64,000 nucleotides of DNA from assembly GCA_028285685.1 (NCBI GenBank), contig JANQOR010000038.1:310001-374000 (forward strand), read 5' to 3'. The translations under genes and the position numbers were made by a program. This stretch comes from Cyclobacteriaceae bacterium. GTDB taxonomy: Bacteria; Bacteroidota; Bacteroidia; Cytophagales; Cyclobacteriaceae. Positions 18,527 through 26,527 of this stretch are shown in pieces. The notes under the pieces are model-generated. The model was not told where the DNA came from, did no database searches, and saw only the letters and a list, made by a program, of their open reading frames with translations. Positions within the stretch are counted from its first letter, which is position 1. Each line of letters opens with the position of its first letter.

Positions 18527-18943
18527 TCAGCTAACAACTGCTACACATTTCAATTCGATGGCAATCGGAGTTGGCAATGAGTTTATCTCAACAGTTGTTC
18601 TGCAGGGCTGCGCATCTTTGAAATACTCTGCATAAATCCTATTATATGTTTTGAAATCATCCTTCATATTGGTGAGGAAAACGGTCACGTCGACAAGGTC
18701 CTCCCATTTTGCCCCCGCTGCCTCCAGAATAAGCTTTACATTTTTGAATACAGAGTGACATTGAGCCTCAATATCGTAGCTAAGAATGTTTCCATCCTCA
18801 TCGAGTTCAACCCCAGGAATTTTCGTTTCACCTCTTTCCCTTGGACCTACACCGGACAGGAATAGCAGGTTTCCAACCTGACGCGAATGCGGATACAGAC
18901 CTACAGGCTCTGGAGCTTTATCTGAATTAAATATTTCCATCAA
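18527..18943 (-). CDS. RidA-family reactive enamine/imine deaminase
   Basis: This 138-residue protein has the RidA/YjgF fold. Typical features are the N-terminal VGLYPHSRQVGNLLFLSGVG, the ILEAAGAKWEDLVDVTVFLTNM helix-strand and the C-terminal CRTTVEINSLP with the arginine that binds the substrate carboxylate. Family members hydrolyse 2-aminoacrylate-type intermediates, or in some branches 2-aminomuconate. The RidA start overlaps the GNAT stop by 4 bp, which puts it last in an operon with aminopeptidase P. Confidence 0.85.
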   Translation of the reverse strand: MMEIFNSDKAPEPVGLYPHSRQVGNLLFLSGVGPRERGETKIPGVELDEDGNILSYDIEAQCHSVFKNVKLILEAAGAKWEDLVDVTVFLTNMKDDFKTYNRIYAEYFKDAQPCRTTVEINSLPTPIAIELKCVAVVS

Positions 18944-19377
18944 ATCAATTCCTTTTGCAAAACTATTCGTTTGCGATCATCCTTTTCTGAATATCGCACA
19001 TCTACAATTTCGAACCCACTTTTTAGAGCAAATATGATCATCCCTTTGTGCTCGTTGAAGGTCTTAAACTCTAAAACTTCGTAGCTGTGTTCTCTGCACC
19101 ACTCTTCCATTTTTTCCAATAATAACTTCGCAACTCCTTTTTTGCGATACTCCGGAAGTACTCCACCCAGCCAGCTATAGAATTTGCGGGTTCCTACATC
19201 CCGTTCATACCCACATTTGAAACCGACAAGAGTTCCATCTGTTTCAGCCACCAGCATCAAATTGGCGTTGAGCAGTCTCTTTTTTAACTCCTCTTTTGAA
19301 TAGGGGTTGATGAATTCGGGAAGTTCCTGCATGAGGGACGCTACTTCATCAATATCGCCTTCCCGAATGAGGATCAT
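18940..19377 (-). CDS. GNAT-family N-acetyltransferase
   Basis: The 145-residue protein is a single GNAT domain with the acetyl-CoA loop YRKKGVAKLLLEKM near residue 83 and the preceding strand FYSWLGGVLPE. The acceptor is not predictable. It overlaps both neighbours by 4 bp (aminopeptidase P upstream, RidA downstream), so the three are translationally coupled and probably handle amino-acid or peptide products together. Confidence 0.83.
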   Translation of the reverse strand: MILIREGDIDEVASLMQELPEFINPYSKEELKKRLLNANLMLVAETDGTLVGFKCGYERDVGTRKFYSWLGGVLPEYRKKGVAKLLLEKMEEWCREHSYEVLEFKTFNEHKGMIIFALKSGFEIVDVRYSEKDDRKRIVLQKELI

Positions 19378-20660
19378 GACATCAATTCTTCTATTTCACC
19401 GGCTTCAATCGGAATGTTTTTCATCAGGTTTAAATGACCATCTTTGGTGATAACCACATCGTCTTCCAGCCTGACTCCCAGTTTTTCTTCCGGGATGTAA
19501 ATTCCAGGCTCAACCGTGAAGACCATTCCTTCTTCAAACTTTTTGTAAATAGAAGCCACATCATGTACATCGATACCCAGATGATGTGAAGTGCCATGCA
19601 TGAAGTACTTTTTGTACGCCGGCCAATCGGGATCCTGGTTTTTGATATCTGTCTGGTCGATCAGTTTTAGGTCCAACAACTCTTTTTCCATCAATTCACC
19701 AACGGCCTGATGATATTCAGGAATTCTGTTCCCTGGCTGCAGCATCTCTGTCGCAGCATTCTTTACACGAAGCACGGCGTTGTATACATCCTTTTGACGC
19801 TGTGTAAATTTCCCACTAACCGGAATTGTTCGGGTCATGTCGGACATGTAATTGGAATACTCGGCACCGACATCCATTAGCAAAACATCGCCATCCTTAA
19901 GAGGTTGATTATTATCCACATAGTGCAGAACACAGGAATTTCCACCACCTGCGATAATGGGATCATAAGCAAACCCATTGGATCTGTTTCTGACAAATTC
20001 GTGTAAGTACTCGGCTTCTACTTCATATTCGTAGAAACCAGGTTTAACCTTATCCAAAACTCTTCGAAAGCCTTTTTCCGTGATATCGCATGCCTTTTGG
20101 AGAAGATCAATTTCTATAGATGATTTGATGCACCTGAGATCAGTAAGGTGTGGTGCCAGACGTTCATAGTTGTAGAGTGGATATTTCTCGAAACATTCCT
20201 GAATAAAACGGGCATTGTTGGTTTGTACCTTGGAAGAATTTCGAATATGCTCATTGCTTTCGAGGTAGATATTGTCGCATTCTGCAAGAACGGTGTAAAA
20301 AAGTAACTCGAAATCTGAATTCCACTTGACATTCTTGATCCCAGAGGTTGATGTCCCTTCCTCCTTTGTCAGTTTGTGGCCTTCCCAAACAGCGATTGTC
20401 TCATTTGTTTCTCTCAGGAATAATATTTCTCGCATCTTCTCATCAGGAAAGTCAGGAGCGATCAAAACAATTGATTCTTCCTGGTCTACCCCTGTTAGAT
20501 AGAAGAGGTTGGCATTTTGTCTGAATCGCATGGTGCCGTCTGCATTCGTTGGCATAATGTCATTAGACCGGATTACCGCCACGGAGTTGGGCTTCATTCT
20601 TTTGGCGAGATTCTTCCTGTTTTGTATAAACAGTTTATTGTCGATCGGATCGTACTTCAT
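19374..20660 (-). CDS. Xaa-Pro aminopeptidase (M24B, aminopeptidase P)
   Basis: The 428-residue protein has the N-terminal AMP_N domain (to about 150) and the pita-bread M24 catalytic domain. The dinuclear metal ligands are visible as Asp in LLMDVGAEYSNYMSD (two), His in SHHLGIDVHD, Glu in FTVEPGIYIP and Glu in GVRLEDDVVI. The enzyme removes an N-terminal residue preceding proline and works in the cytoplasm, with Mn(II) in the best-studied members. It is the first gene of the aminopeptidase-GNAT-RidA operon and divergent from the YCII gene. Confidence 0.92.
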   Translation of the reverse strand: MKYDPIDNKLFIQNRKNLAKRMKPNSVAVIRSNDIMPTNADGTMRFRQNANLFYLTGVDQEESIVLIAPDFPDEKMREILFLRETNETIAVWEGHKLTKEEGTSTSGIKNVKWNSDFELLFYTVLAECDNIYLESNEHIRNSSKVQTNNARFIQECFEKYPLYNYERLAPHLTDLRCIKSSIEIDLLQKACDITEKGFRRVLDKVKPGFYEYEVEAEYLHEFVRNRSNGFAYDPIIAGGGNSCVLHYVDNNQPLKDGDVLLMDVGAEYSNYMSDMTRTIPVSGKFTQRQKDVYNAVLRVKNAATEMLQPGNRIPEYHQAVGELMEKELLDLKLIDQTDIKNQDPDWPAYKKYFMHGTSHHLGIDVHDVASIYKKFEEGMVFTVEPGIYIPEEKLGVRLEDDVVITKDGHLNLMKNIPIEAGEIEELMS

Positions 20661-20759
20661 TTAATTTCTATCTTGGTCATAAAAATAGTATTTCTGCTTC
20701 GATTGTCCATTTTATGAGCGGTCGGTCGTCGTTGATCTGAATATTAAAAAACTATCAAA

Positions 20760-21086
20760 ATGAAACAGTATTTGTATGTATTTAGGGGAGGAAGAGCCAC
20801 CTATCAGGAACAATCTCCGGAAGAAATGCAAGCTCATATGGAGCGATGGGGAACATGGATGCAAAAAATCTCCGCAGTAGGCCATCCCTTGCAAGAGGAG
20901 GGAAAAGTGGTTGAAAAAGCTGGTGAAGTTATCACAGATGGACCTTTTACTGAGGGAAAAGAGATAGTGGGTGGTTATGTGGCTGTTCCCGCGAACGACA
21001 TGGATCATGCTGTTGAAATGTCAAAGGAATGTCCAATTTTCGAATATGGAGGTTCCGTAGAGGTACGTGAGATAATAGAAATGTAA
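20760..21086 (+). CDS. YCII-related domain protein
   Basis: This 108-residue protein is of the DGPF/YCII type: KQYLYVFRGG, SPEEMQAHMERWGTWMQKIS, then the hallmark VITDGPFTEGKEIVGGYV. The fold is ferredoxin-like and no enzymatic activity is settled. Genes of this family sit next to SigJ/RpoE-type ECF sigma factors in many genomes, as here, where the sigma factor starts 38 bp downstream. A role in the same stress regulon is inferred. Confidence 0.85.
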   Translation: MKQYLYVFRGGRATYQEQSPEEMQAHMERWGTWMQKISAVGHPLQEEGKVVEKAGEVITDGPFTEGKEIVGGYVAVPANDMDHAVEMSKECPIFEYGGSVEVREIIEM

Positions 21087-21123
21087 TGAGCAATAAGATG
21101 GGTTGATTTCCTATCTTTAGTTC

Positions 21124-22368
21124 ATGTCTGAGATGAACGCCAATCAGCTGATCGATCATTTTTTTAGGACTGAGTACGGTAAAGCCGTTTCTCATTTGAC
21201 CAATCGATTTGGGTCCGGACATCTGGAACTTGCTGAAGATTCCGTTCAGGACACCTTGGTCAAAGCGATGCAGACCTGGCCCTTTGGGCAAGTGCCGGAT
21301 AATCCCACTGGTTGGATTTTGCGTGTGGCAGGAAATAGAATGATCGATCAACTGAGGCGCTTACAAAAGCAGACAAACGAAGAAATACCTGAAGATTCCG
21401 AAAACCTGGTGGAGGACGTTTCACTTACCGAGATAAATGATGACATGGTCAAGATGATGCTTGCATGTTGCCATCCTACCCTGAGTGCTGAATACCAGAT
21501 TATCCTTACACTCAAAATTCTAGGTGGTCTTTCCATTCGGGAGATATCAACTTCGTTGCTAAAGAAGGAGGAAACAGTTGCGAAGGCATACACCAGGGCC
21601 AAGAAGAAATTCAAAGAGGATGAGATCAAACTTATCCTCCCACCCGCCAACGAGGTAGAAAAGCGCCTGGAAATGGTCTTAAAAATCATTTACCTGCTCT
21701 TCAATGAAGGATATAAAAGTGCAGAGGGCAACATCCTGATCAGGGAGGATTTATGTGCAGAGGCGATCCGTTTGAACAACGTGCTGCTTGAAACTGAGCT
21801 GTGTAACACACCTTCTGCAAATGCGCTTATGGCTTTGATGTGTTTTCATTCCTCCCGATTTGATGCGCGTGTGGATGAAAGCGGAGAGATTATTTCTTTG
21901 GAAGATCAGGATCGCTCGAAATGGAATGAGGAACTGATAGCAGCAGGTAGTAGATACCTGCAAAGAGCCACGGATAACGATGAGGTGAATGATTACGTGA
22001 TCCAAGCGGCGATTAGCTCCTACCATTGTAACGCCGCCAGTTTCGAAGAAACTCAGTGGAGTGAAATACTCAGACTATATGATGTTCAACTTCAAATCAA
22101 CCCAAGTCCAGTGATTCGTCTAAACCGAATTATACCGATGGAGAAGGTTCATGGTTCGATGCTGGCTTACTCGGAAATTGAAGAATTGGAGGAAACAGGT
22201 TTTTTCGATACCTATTACCTCTTTTATGCGATAAAAGGTGGTATCCTTCAAAACTTAGGAGAGATCAAAGAATCAGCTACAGCATTGAAAAAAGCTATAT
22301 CACTTACAAAGAACGATCGCGAACTGAGCTACCTTAATAAGAAGTTGGAGCAGCTGTCGGCAAGCTAG
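21124..22368 (+). CDS. ECF-type RNA polymerase sigma factor with long C-terminal extension
   Basis: The 414-residue protein has sigma region 2 (residues about 10-80, with LAEDSVQDTLVKAMQTWP and NPTGWILRVAGNRMIDQLRR) and region 4 (about 105-165, with LSIREISTSLLKKEETVAKAYTRAKKK). A long C-terminal helical domain (about 185-410) follows, as in the DUF6596/SigI-like ECF group that pairs with YCII genes. The extension may replace an anti-sigma factor and control activity. No separate anti-sigma gene is nearby. Confidence 0.88.
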   Translation: MSEMNANQLIDHFFRTEYGKAVSHLTNRFGSGHLELAEDSVQDTLVKAMQTWPFGQVPDNPTGWILRVAGNRMIDQLRRLQKQTNEEIPEDSENLVEDVSLTEINDDMVKMMLACCHPTLSAEYQIILTLKILGGLSIREISTSLLKKEETVAKAYTRAKKKFKEDEIKLILPPANEVEKRLEMVLKIIYLLFNEGYKSAEGNILIREDLCAEAIRLNNVLLETELCNTPSANALMALMCFHSSRFDARVDESGEIISLEDQDRSKWNEELIAAGSRYLQRATDNDEVNDYVIQAAISSYHCNAASFEETQWSEILRLYDVQLQINPSPVIRLNRIIPMEKVHGSMLAYSEIEELEETGFFDTYYLFYAIKGGILQNLGEIKESATALKKAISLTKNDRELSYLNKKLEQLSAS

Positions 22369-22423
22369 TCAACCGGGACAAATCAAACTTGAAGCTTATA
22401 GCTTAAAGCTCGTAACTTACTTC

Positions 22424-22431
22424 TAACTTTG
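22424..22431 (+). promoter_or_regulatory. -7 box of the M16 protease gene
   Basis: TAACTTTG fits TAnnTTTG and ends 8 bp before the ATG at 22440, so the transcript would have a very short leader. No well-spaced -33 TTG is seen. Confidence 0.3.
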
Positions 22432-22439
22432 CATCCTTT

Positions 22440-23675
22440 ATGAGCAAGGAATACGAGTTGATTGAGCTGCCGAACGGCATGCGCGTGATTCACAAGCAGG
22501 TAACCCACACAAAAATTGCGAACGTTGGATTGATGCTAGACATAGGAAGTCGGGACGAACTTCCTGAAGAGCAGGGACTTGCCCACTTTCTGGAGCACAT
22601 GGTCTTCAAAGGCACAAGAAAAAGAAATTCCTTTCACATCATAGATCGCCTGGAGTCTCTTGGTGGAGAATTAAATGCCTACACTACCAAAGAAAAAATC
22701 TGTTTTTACTCTTCGTTGCTAGATATTCACCTGGAAAAAGCGGTAGAGTTACTAGCTGACATTGCCTTCAATTCTACTTTTCCTGAGAAGCAAATTGAGA
22801 AGGAACGTAAAGTAATTCTAGAGGAGATGGCGATGTACAGGGACACGCCCGAAGACGCCATCCAGGACGATTTTGACGAACTTCTATTTCCGAACCATCA
22901 GTTAGGAAAAAACATCTTAGGTACGGAGAAAGCAGTGAAATCCTTCACTCAGAGGGATTTTAAAAACTTCTTAAAGCGCAATCTGAATACAGAAAAGATC
23001 ATCCTTTCAAGCGTTGGAAACTACCCAGCTAGCAAGATCAAAAAATTGGCTGAAAAATATCTCAAGCCCATTCCGCATAAGAATCACACACCTGAAAGAA
23101 GTTGGTTTACCGACTATTCCTCAGCTCAGGATGTCGTTGGCAAACCTATTTCACAAGCGCACTTTGCAATGGGAATGCCTTCACTGTCCATCAAGGATAG
23201 AAACAGGATTCCTTTTTTCTTCCTGGTAAATTTGCTTGGTGGGCCGAGTATGAATGCAAGGCTGAACCTCAGCCTCCGAGAGAAGCATGGCCTGGTTTAT
23301 AGTGTTGACGCAAATTATGCACCTTATCTCGAGACCGGATCATTTGCTATTTTTTTTGCTACGGACCAAAAGAACCTAAAGAAAAGCCAGCGTATTGTGA
23401 TGAAGGAAATTGAAAACCTAAAGAATAGACCGTTGGGTAATCTACAATTGCAGAAGGCGAAAAATCAGATCAAAGGACAGATGGCTTTGTCAGAGGAAAA
23501 CAAAAGTGCGATCATGCTCATGATGGCCAAGAGCCAGCTGGACTTAAACCGGATACCCAACCTTAACTCTGTTTTCAAAAAGATCGATTCAATTACTTCA
23601 GCGCAAATTCAAGAGCTTGCAAGAACTTATTTACCTACGGAAGAAATGAGCTCACTGACCTACGTTCCCGAATAA
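22440..23675 (+). CDS. M16-family zinc metallopeptidase (pitrilysin/MPP-like)
   Basis: The 411-residue protein holds both halves typical of short M16B peptidases. The inverted zinc motif H49-F-L-E52-H53 is followed by the third ligand region KERKVILEEMAMYRD (Glu near residue 128). The C-terminal half contains the R/Y-bearing LREKHGLVYSVDANYAPY substrate-binding segment. There is no signal peptide, so a cytoplasmic processing or peptide-degrading role is likely. Members of this kind may act as homodimers. Confidence 0.92.
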   Translation: MSKEYELIELPNGMRVIHKQVTHTKIANVGLMLDIGSRDELPEEQGLAHFLEHMVFKGTRKRNSFHIIDRLESLGGELNAYTTKEKICFYSSLLDIHLEKAVELLADIAFNSTFPEKQIEKERKVILEEMAMYRDTPEDAIQDDFDELLFPNHQLGKNILGTEKAVKSFTQRDFKNFLKRNLNTEKIILSSVGNYPASKIKKLAEKYLKPIPHKNHTPERSWFTDYSSAQDVVGKPISQAHFAMGMPSLSIKDRNRIPFFFLVNLLGGPSMNARLNLSLREKHGLVYSVDANYAPYLETGSFAIFFATDQKNLKKSQRIVMKEIENLKNRPLGNLQLQKAKNQIKGQMALSEENKSAIMLMMAKSQLDLNRIPNLNSVFKKIDSITSAQIQELARTYLPTEEMSSLTYVPE

Positions 23676-23693
23676 TTGAGCAGTTTTATCTTG

Positions 23694-24041
23694 TCAGCTG
23701 GTGAGGTAGTTAAGCGCTTCTTCCCTTGAGTCAAAAGCTTTCATTTTCTTCCTGGCAATCCGGTTGTACCCATTAAGCAAAATCCGCTTGACCCCGTCTA
23801 CACCGACGACTGCCGAATTGAACTTGTCCCACAATTGACTGTTCTGCTTTCCTATTTTCATAAAATTAGGACCCATGAATGCACCTGTGAAATCGCAGAG
23901 CAAGGTGCTCAGATGTGGGTTATTCCTTGAATATTCTACAAGGCTGAGCAATGCACCGATTAAATCGTCTTGATTATTGTAGCTGGAGAAATCGCAAATC
24001 AGAATTTCTTTTCCCCTATGGTTAATTACGTCTAAGGACAT
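23694..24041 (-). CDS. STAS/SpoIIAA-like small protein of unknown function
   Basis: The 115-residue protein has alternating strands and helices (KEILICDFSSY, LSTLLCDFTGAF, AVVGVDGVKRILLNGYNRIARK, and a C-terminal FDSREEALNYLTS helix). The last part resembles the end of SpoIIAA-like/STAS domains found singly in Bacteroidota. No phosphorylatable serine can be assigned with confidence. It is divergent from the O-methyltransferase gene and convergent with the M16 gene. Confidence 0.6.
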   Translation of the reverse strand: MSLDVINHRGKEILICDFSSYNNQDDLIGALLSLVEYSRNNPHLSTLLCDFTGAFMGPNFMKIGKQNSQLWDKFNSAVVGVDGVKRILLNGYNRIARKKMKAFDSREEALNYLTS

Positions 24042-24113
24042 TCTTGTGTAATTCTTTGTTATTGTATCATTGCAATATTACGATACAAAAAGTAATTTCA
24101 AAACCGGGAATAC

Positions 24114-24146
24114 TTGCCAGCACGAAAAGAGATCTTTCTATATTTG
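24114..24146 (+). promoter_or_regulatory. promoter of the O-methyltransferase gene
   Basis: A TTG at 24114-24116 and TATATTTG at 24139-24146 are 22 bp apart and match the Bacteroidota -33/-7 pattern. The -7 box ends 5 bp before ATG 24152, which supports that start rather than the longer frame from 24044, whose beginning would lie upstream of the promoter. Confidence 0.45.
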
Positions 24147-24151
24147 TGTAC

Positions 24152-24790
24152 ATGGAATTTTTCCCTGAGGATCTTCAGGCCTACATAGAAGATCACACTG
24201 AGCCGGAATCTGACTTGCTCCAGCAAATCAACAGGGAAACTCACCTTCATGTTTTAAAGCCTCGAATGCTCTCAGGTCACCTGCAAGGGAGGGTTTTATC
24301 CATTTTATCACACATGATCGCCCCAAAAAATGTACTGGAAATAGGTACATATACCGGGTATGCCGCATTGTGCCTGGCTGAGGGCTTATCACACGGGGGA
24401 AAGCTGGTCACCATAGATAACAATGAGGAACTATCTGTACGCACAAGAAAGTACTTTGCGCAATCCGGCTATGCCGATCAGATCGAGATGATAGTTGGTA
24501 ATGCTTCCTCAATCATTCCTACACTGAATCAAAATTGGGACCTGGTATTCATTGATGCCGACAAAGAGAACTACGGCAACTATTTTGATCTGGTCATTGA
24601 TCAACTAAGGCCCGGAGGAATCATTATCGCTGACAATGTGCTATGGAGCGGAAAAATAGTAGATGCTTCAAAGAAGGATAAAGACACAGAGGCCTTAAGG
24701 GATTTTAACGATAAGGTGCATATGGATGAACGCGTCCAGGACGTTTTATTTCCAATCAGGGATGGATTAATGATCTTACGAAAACTATGA
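24152..24790 (+). CDS. class I SAM-dependent O-methyltransferase (COMT-like)
   Basis: From ATG 24152 the protein has 212 residues. It matches the metal-dependent catechol/caffeoyl-CoA O-methyltransferase group: SAM motif VLEIGTYTGYAAL (residues about 62-74), VTIDNNEE, and the metal-binding VFIDADKENY and IIADNVLWSG segments. Substrates are usually catechol-type phenolics; in bacteria the natural substrate is mostly unknown. Its stop overlaps the start of the LysM transglycosylase gene by 4 bp. Confidence 0.88.
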   Translation: MEFFPEDLQAYIEDHTEPESDLLQQINRETHLHVLKPRMLSGHLQGRVLSILSHMIAPKNVLEIGTYTGYAALCLAEGLSHGGKLVTIDNNEELSVRTRKYFAQSGYADQIEMIVGNASSIIPTLNQNWDLVFIDADKENYGNYFDLVIDQLRPGGIIIADNVLWSGKIVDASKKDKDTEALRDFNDKVHMDERVQDVLFPIRDGLMILRKL

Positions 24791-26523
24791 AAAAAATACT
24801 GTCACTACTTACCCTTTTTGTTGCCAGCATCGCTTTTTCCCAGGTGGTGCCAAAAGATATGATTTTTGGTGAGATGCGGCTCCATTTTACAGAGAGTGCC
24901 AGAAGACAGATTCAAAAGGATGTGGACAGACTAACCGCGAGTCAGACGTATTACAGCATCCTCGTGGATCGAATGAATTTATATTTCCCGATCATCGAGC
25001 GGGCCTTTAAGGAAAACGATGTTCCTGACGAGATTAAGTTTTTGGCTATCCAGGAAAGCGCGTTGATTTCAGATGCGGTTTCGATAGCAAATGCAGTCGG
25101 TTTTTGGCAGTTTAAAGATTTTACCGCAAGAGAAGTTGGACTGAAAGTCGACCGCAATGTGGACGAACGATTGAACATTGTGTCGGCATCATATGGAGCA
25201 GCAAAATATCTTAACGCTAATAATTTCTTTTACGACAACTGGATCTACTCCGTAATGGCTTATAACACGGGTAGGGGTGGAGCTGAAAAACTGGTTGACA
25301 AATCGAAGTTTGGGGCGAAGAAAATGACGATTGACAACAAGACTCATTGGTATGTGAAGAAGTTCCTTGCGCATGTGATTGCTTTTTCTCCTGAAGTCGG
25401 GTTGCCGCACTCTGAAAACATCTGGCTGGATGAAGACGATAAAGCGAAGGGGATGCCACTATCCGGGGTCGCCAAGAAGCACAAGGTTGATCTTGAGTTA
25501 GTTAAGAAATACAACAAATGGTTGAAAAAGGGATCGGTCCCGAAGGATAAGAATTATACGGTGCTCATACCTAAGAAAGGGTCTCCTCCCAAACGACTAG
25601 TTGCATCAAAAACCAATAAAGCTGAAAAACCCCCAAAAAGAATTCCTGAACCTAAGGCAAAAATCTATCCCACTGAAATAACGCCTGGTATAACACGAGT
25701 GGACAAAGCTACGATCATTCCCCTAAATGGGATTCCTTCGATTTTATCCAAAGAATTTGATGATGTTCACTCGCTTTCCGCACGTTCTGGTATCAGTGAA
25801 ACTCGGTTCAGAAAATACAATGATATGGGACCAGCCGACAAGATCATACCAAGCGAGTTTTACTATGTAAAGAAGAAGAAGGGGAAGTCCAAAATTGGAT
25901 TCCATGTGACGAAGAAAGGCGAAACGCTCTGGGACGTCTCGCAGCAGTACGGTATACAGCTCGGCAAGCTTGCGAAGAAAAATGGCATGAGTATTATCGA
26001 TGAACTGCAGGCAGGAAGAGTGTTGTGGTTAAAGAAGACAAGACCTTCGGATCAGGCGATTGAGTATCATCAGATCGAGGACGTTCAACCATCCATTGTG
26101 GCTCTGGCTTCCAGCAGCGATGAACGGGTGAGCTACGATGATTCGGATGAGATCATAGTACCTGTAGTGGATAGCTCAGAAGAACTTAAAAAAGTTTCCA
26201 TACACACCGTGGCCCCGGGTGAGTCTTTGTGGGCAATTGCTCAGAAGTATGATGTTCTTATGGAAGACCTGTTGCGATGGAACGAATTGCCAGACCCGGA
26301 TGCCCTTAGAATTGGTCAAAACGTCCGAGTGAAGGTCCCAGTGGAAGAGGTGATACAAACCAAGACGATATCTATACATCGTGTCAGCCCTGGTGAGACG
26401 CTCTATGGGATTTCAAGGAAATATGAAATGACGGTAGATGAGTTAATGGAACTCAATGAAATGAGTAGCACTGACCTTGATGTTGGGATTGAACTTAAGG
26501 TGTATGAATGTGCAAGTTGCTGA
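24787..26523 (+). CDS. lytic transglycosylase with LysM repeats (MltD-like)
   Basis: The 578-residue protein has a signal peptide (1-19) and an SLT domain at about 70-190 with the catalytic Glu90 in LAIQESAL. Further SLT markers are GFWQFKDFTAREVGL and VMAYNTGRGGAEKL. Three LysM domains follow at about 373-418, 465-515 and 529-575, each of the form H-x-V-x-x-GE-T/S-L-W/Y. The enzyme cleaves peptidoglycan in the periplasm with release of anhydromuropeptides, and the LysM domains hold it on the glycan. A degenerate fourth LysM-like segment precedes them. Confidence 0.9.
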   Translation: MKKILSLLTLFVASIAFSQVVPKDMIFGEMRLHFTESARRQIQKDVDRLTASQTYYSILVDRMNLYFPIIERAFKENDVPDEIKFLAIQESALISDAVSIANAVGFWQFKDFTAREVGLKVDRNVDERLNIVSASYGAAKYLNANNFFYDNWIYSVMAYNTGRGGAEKLVDKSKFGAKKMTIDNKTHWYVKKFLAHVIAFSPEVGLPHSENIWLDEDDKAKGMPLSGVAKKHKVDLELVKKYNKWLKKGSVPKDKNYTVLIPKKGSPPKRLVASKTNKAEKPPKRIPEPKAKIYPTEITPGITRVDKATIIPLNGIPSILSKEFDDVHSLSARSGISETRFRKYNDMGPADKIIPSEFYYVKKKKGKSKIGFHVTKKGETLWDVSQQYGIQLGKLAKKNGMSIIDELQAGRVLWLKKTRPSDQAIEYHQIEDVQPSIVALASSSDERVSYDDSDEIIVPVVDSSEELKKVSIHTVAPGESLWAIAQKYDVLMEDLLRWNELPDPDALRIGQNVRVKVPVEEVIQTKTISIHRVSPGETLYGISRKYEMTVDELMELNEMSSTDLDVGIELKVYECASC

Positions 26524-26527
26524 TTTT

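Noticed and set aside
22381-22420. AAGCTTATAGCTT palindrome as terminator of the sigma factor gene
   Set aside because: The stem is only five base pairs and no T-run follows it.
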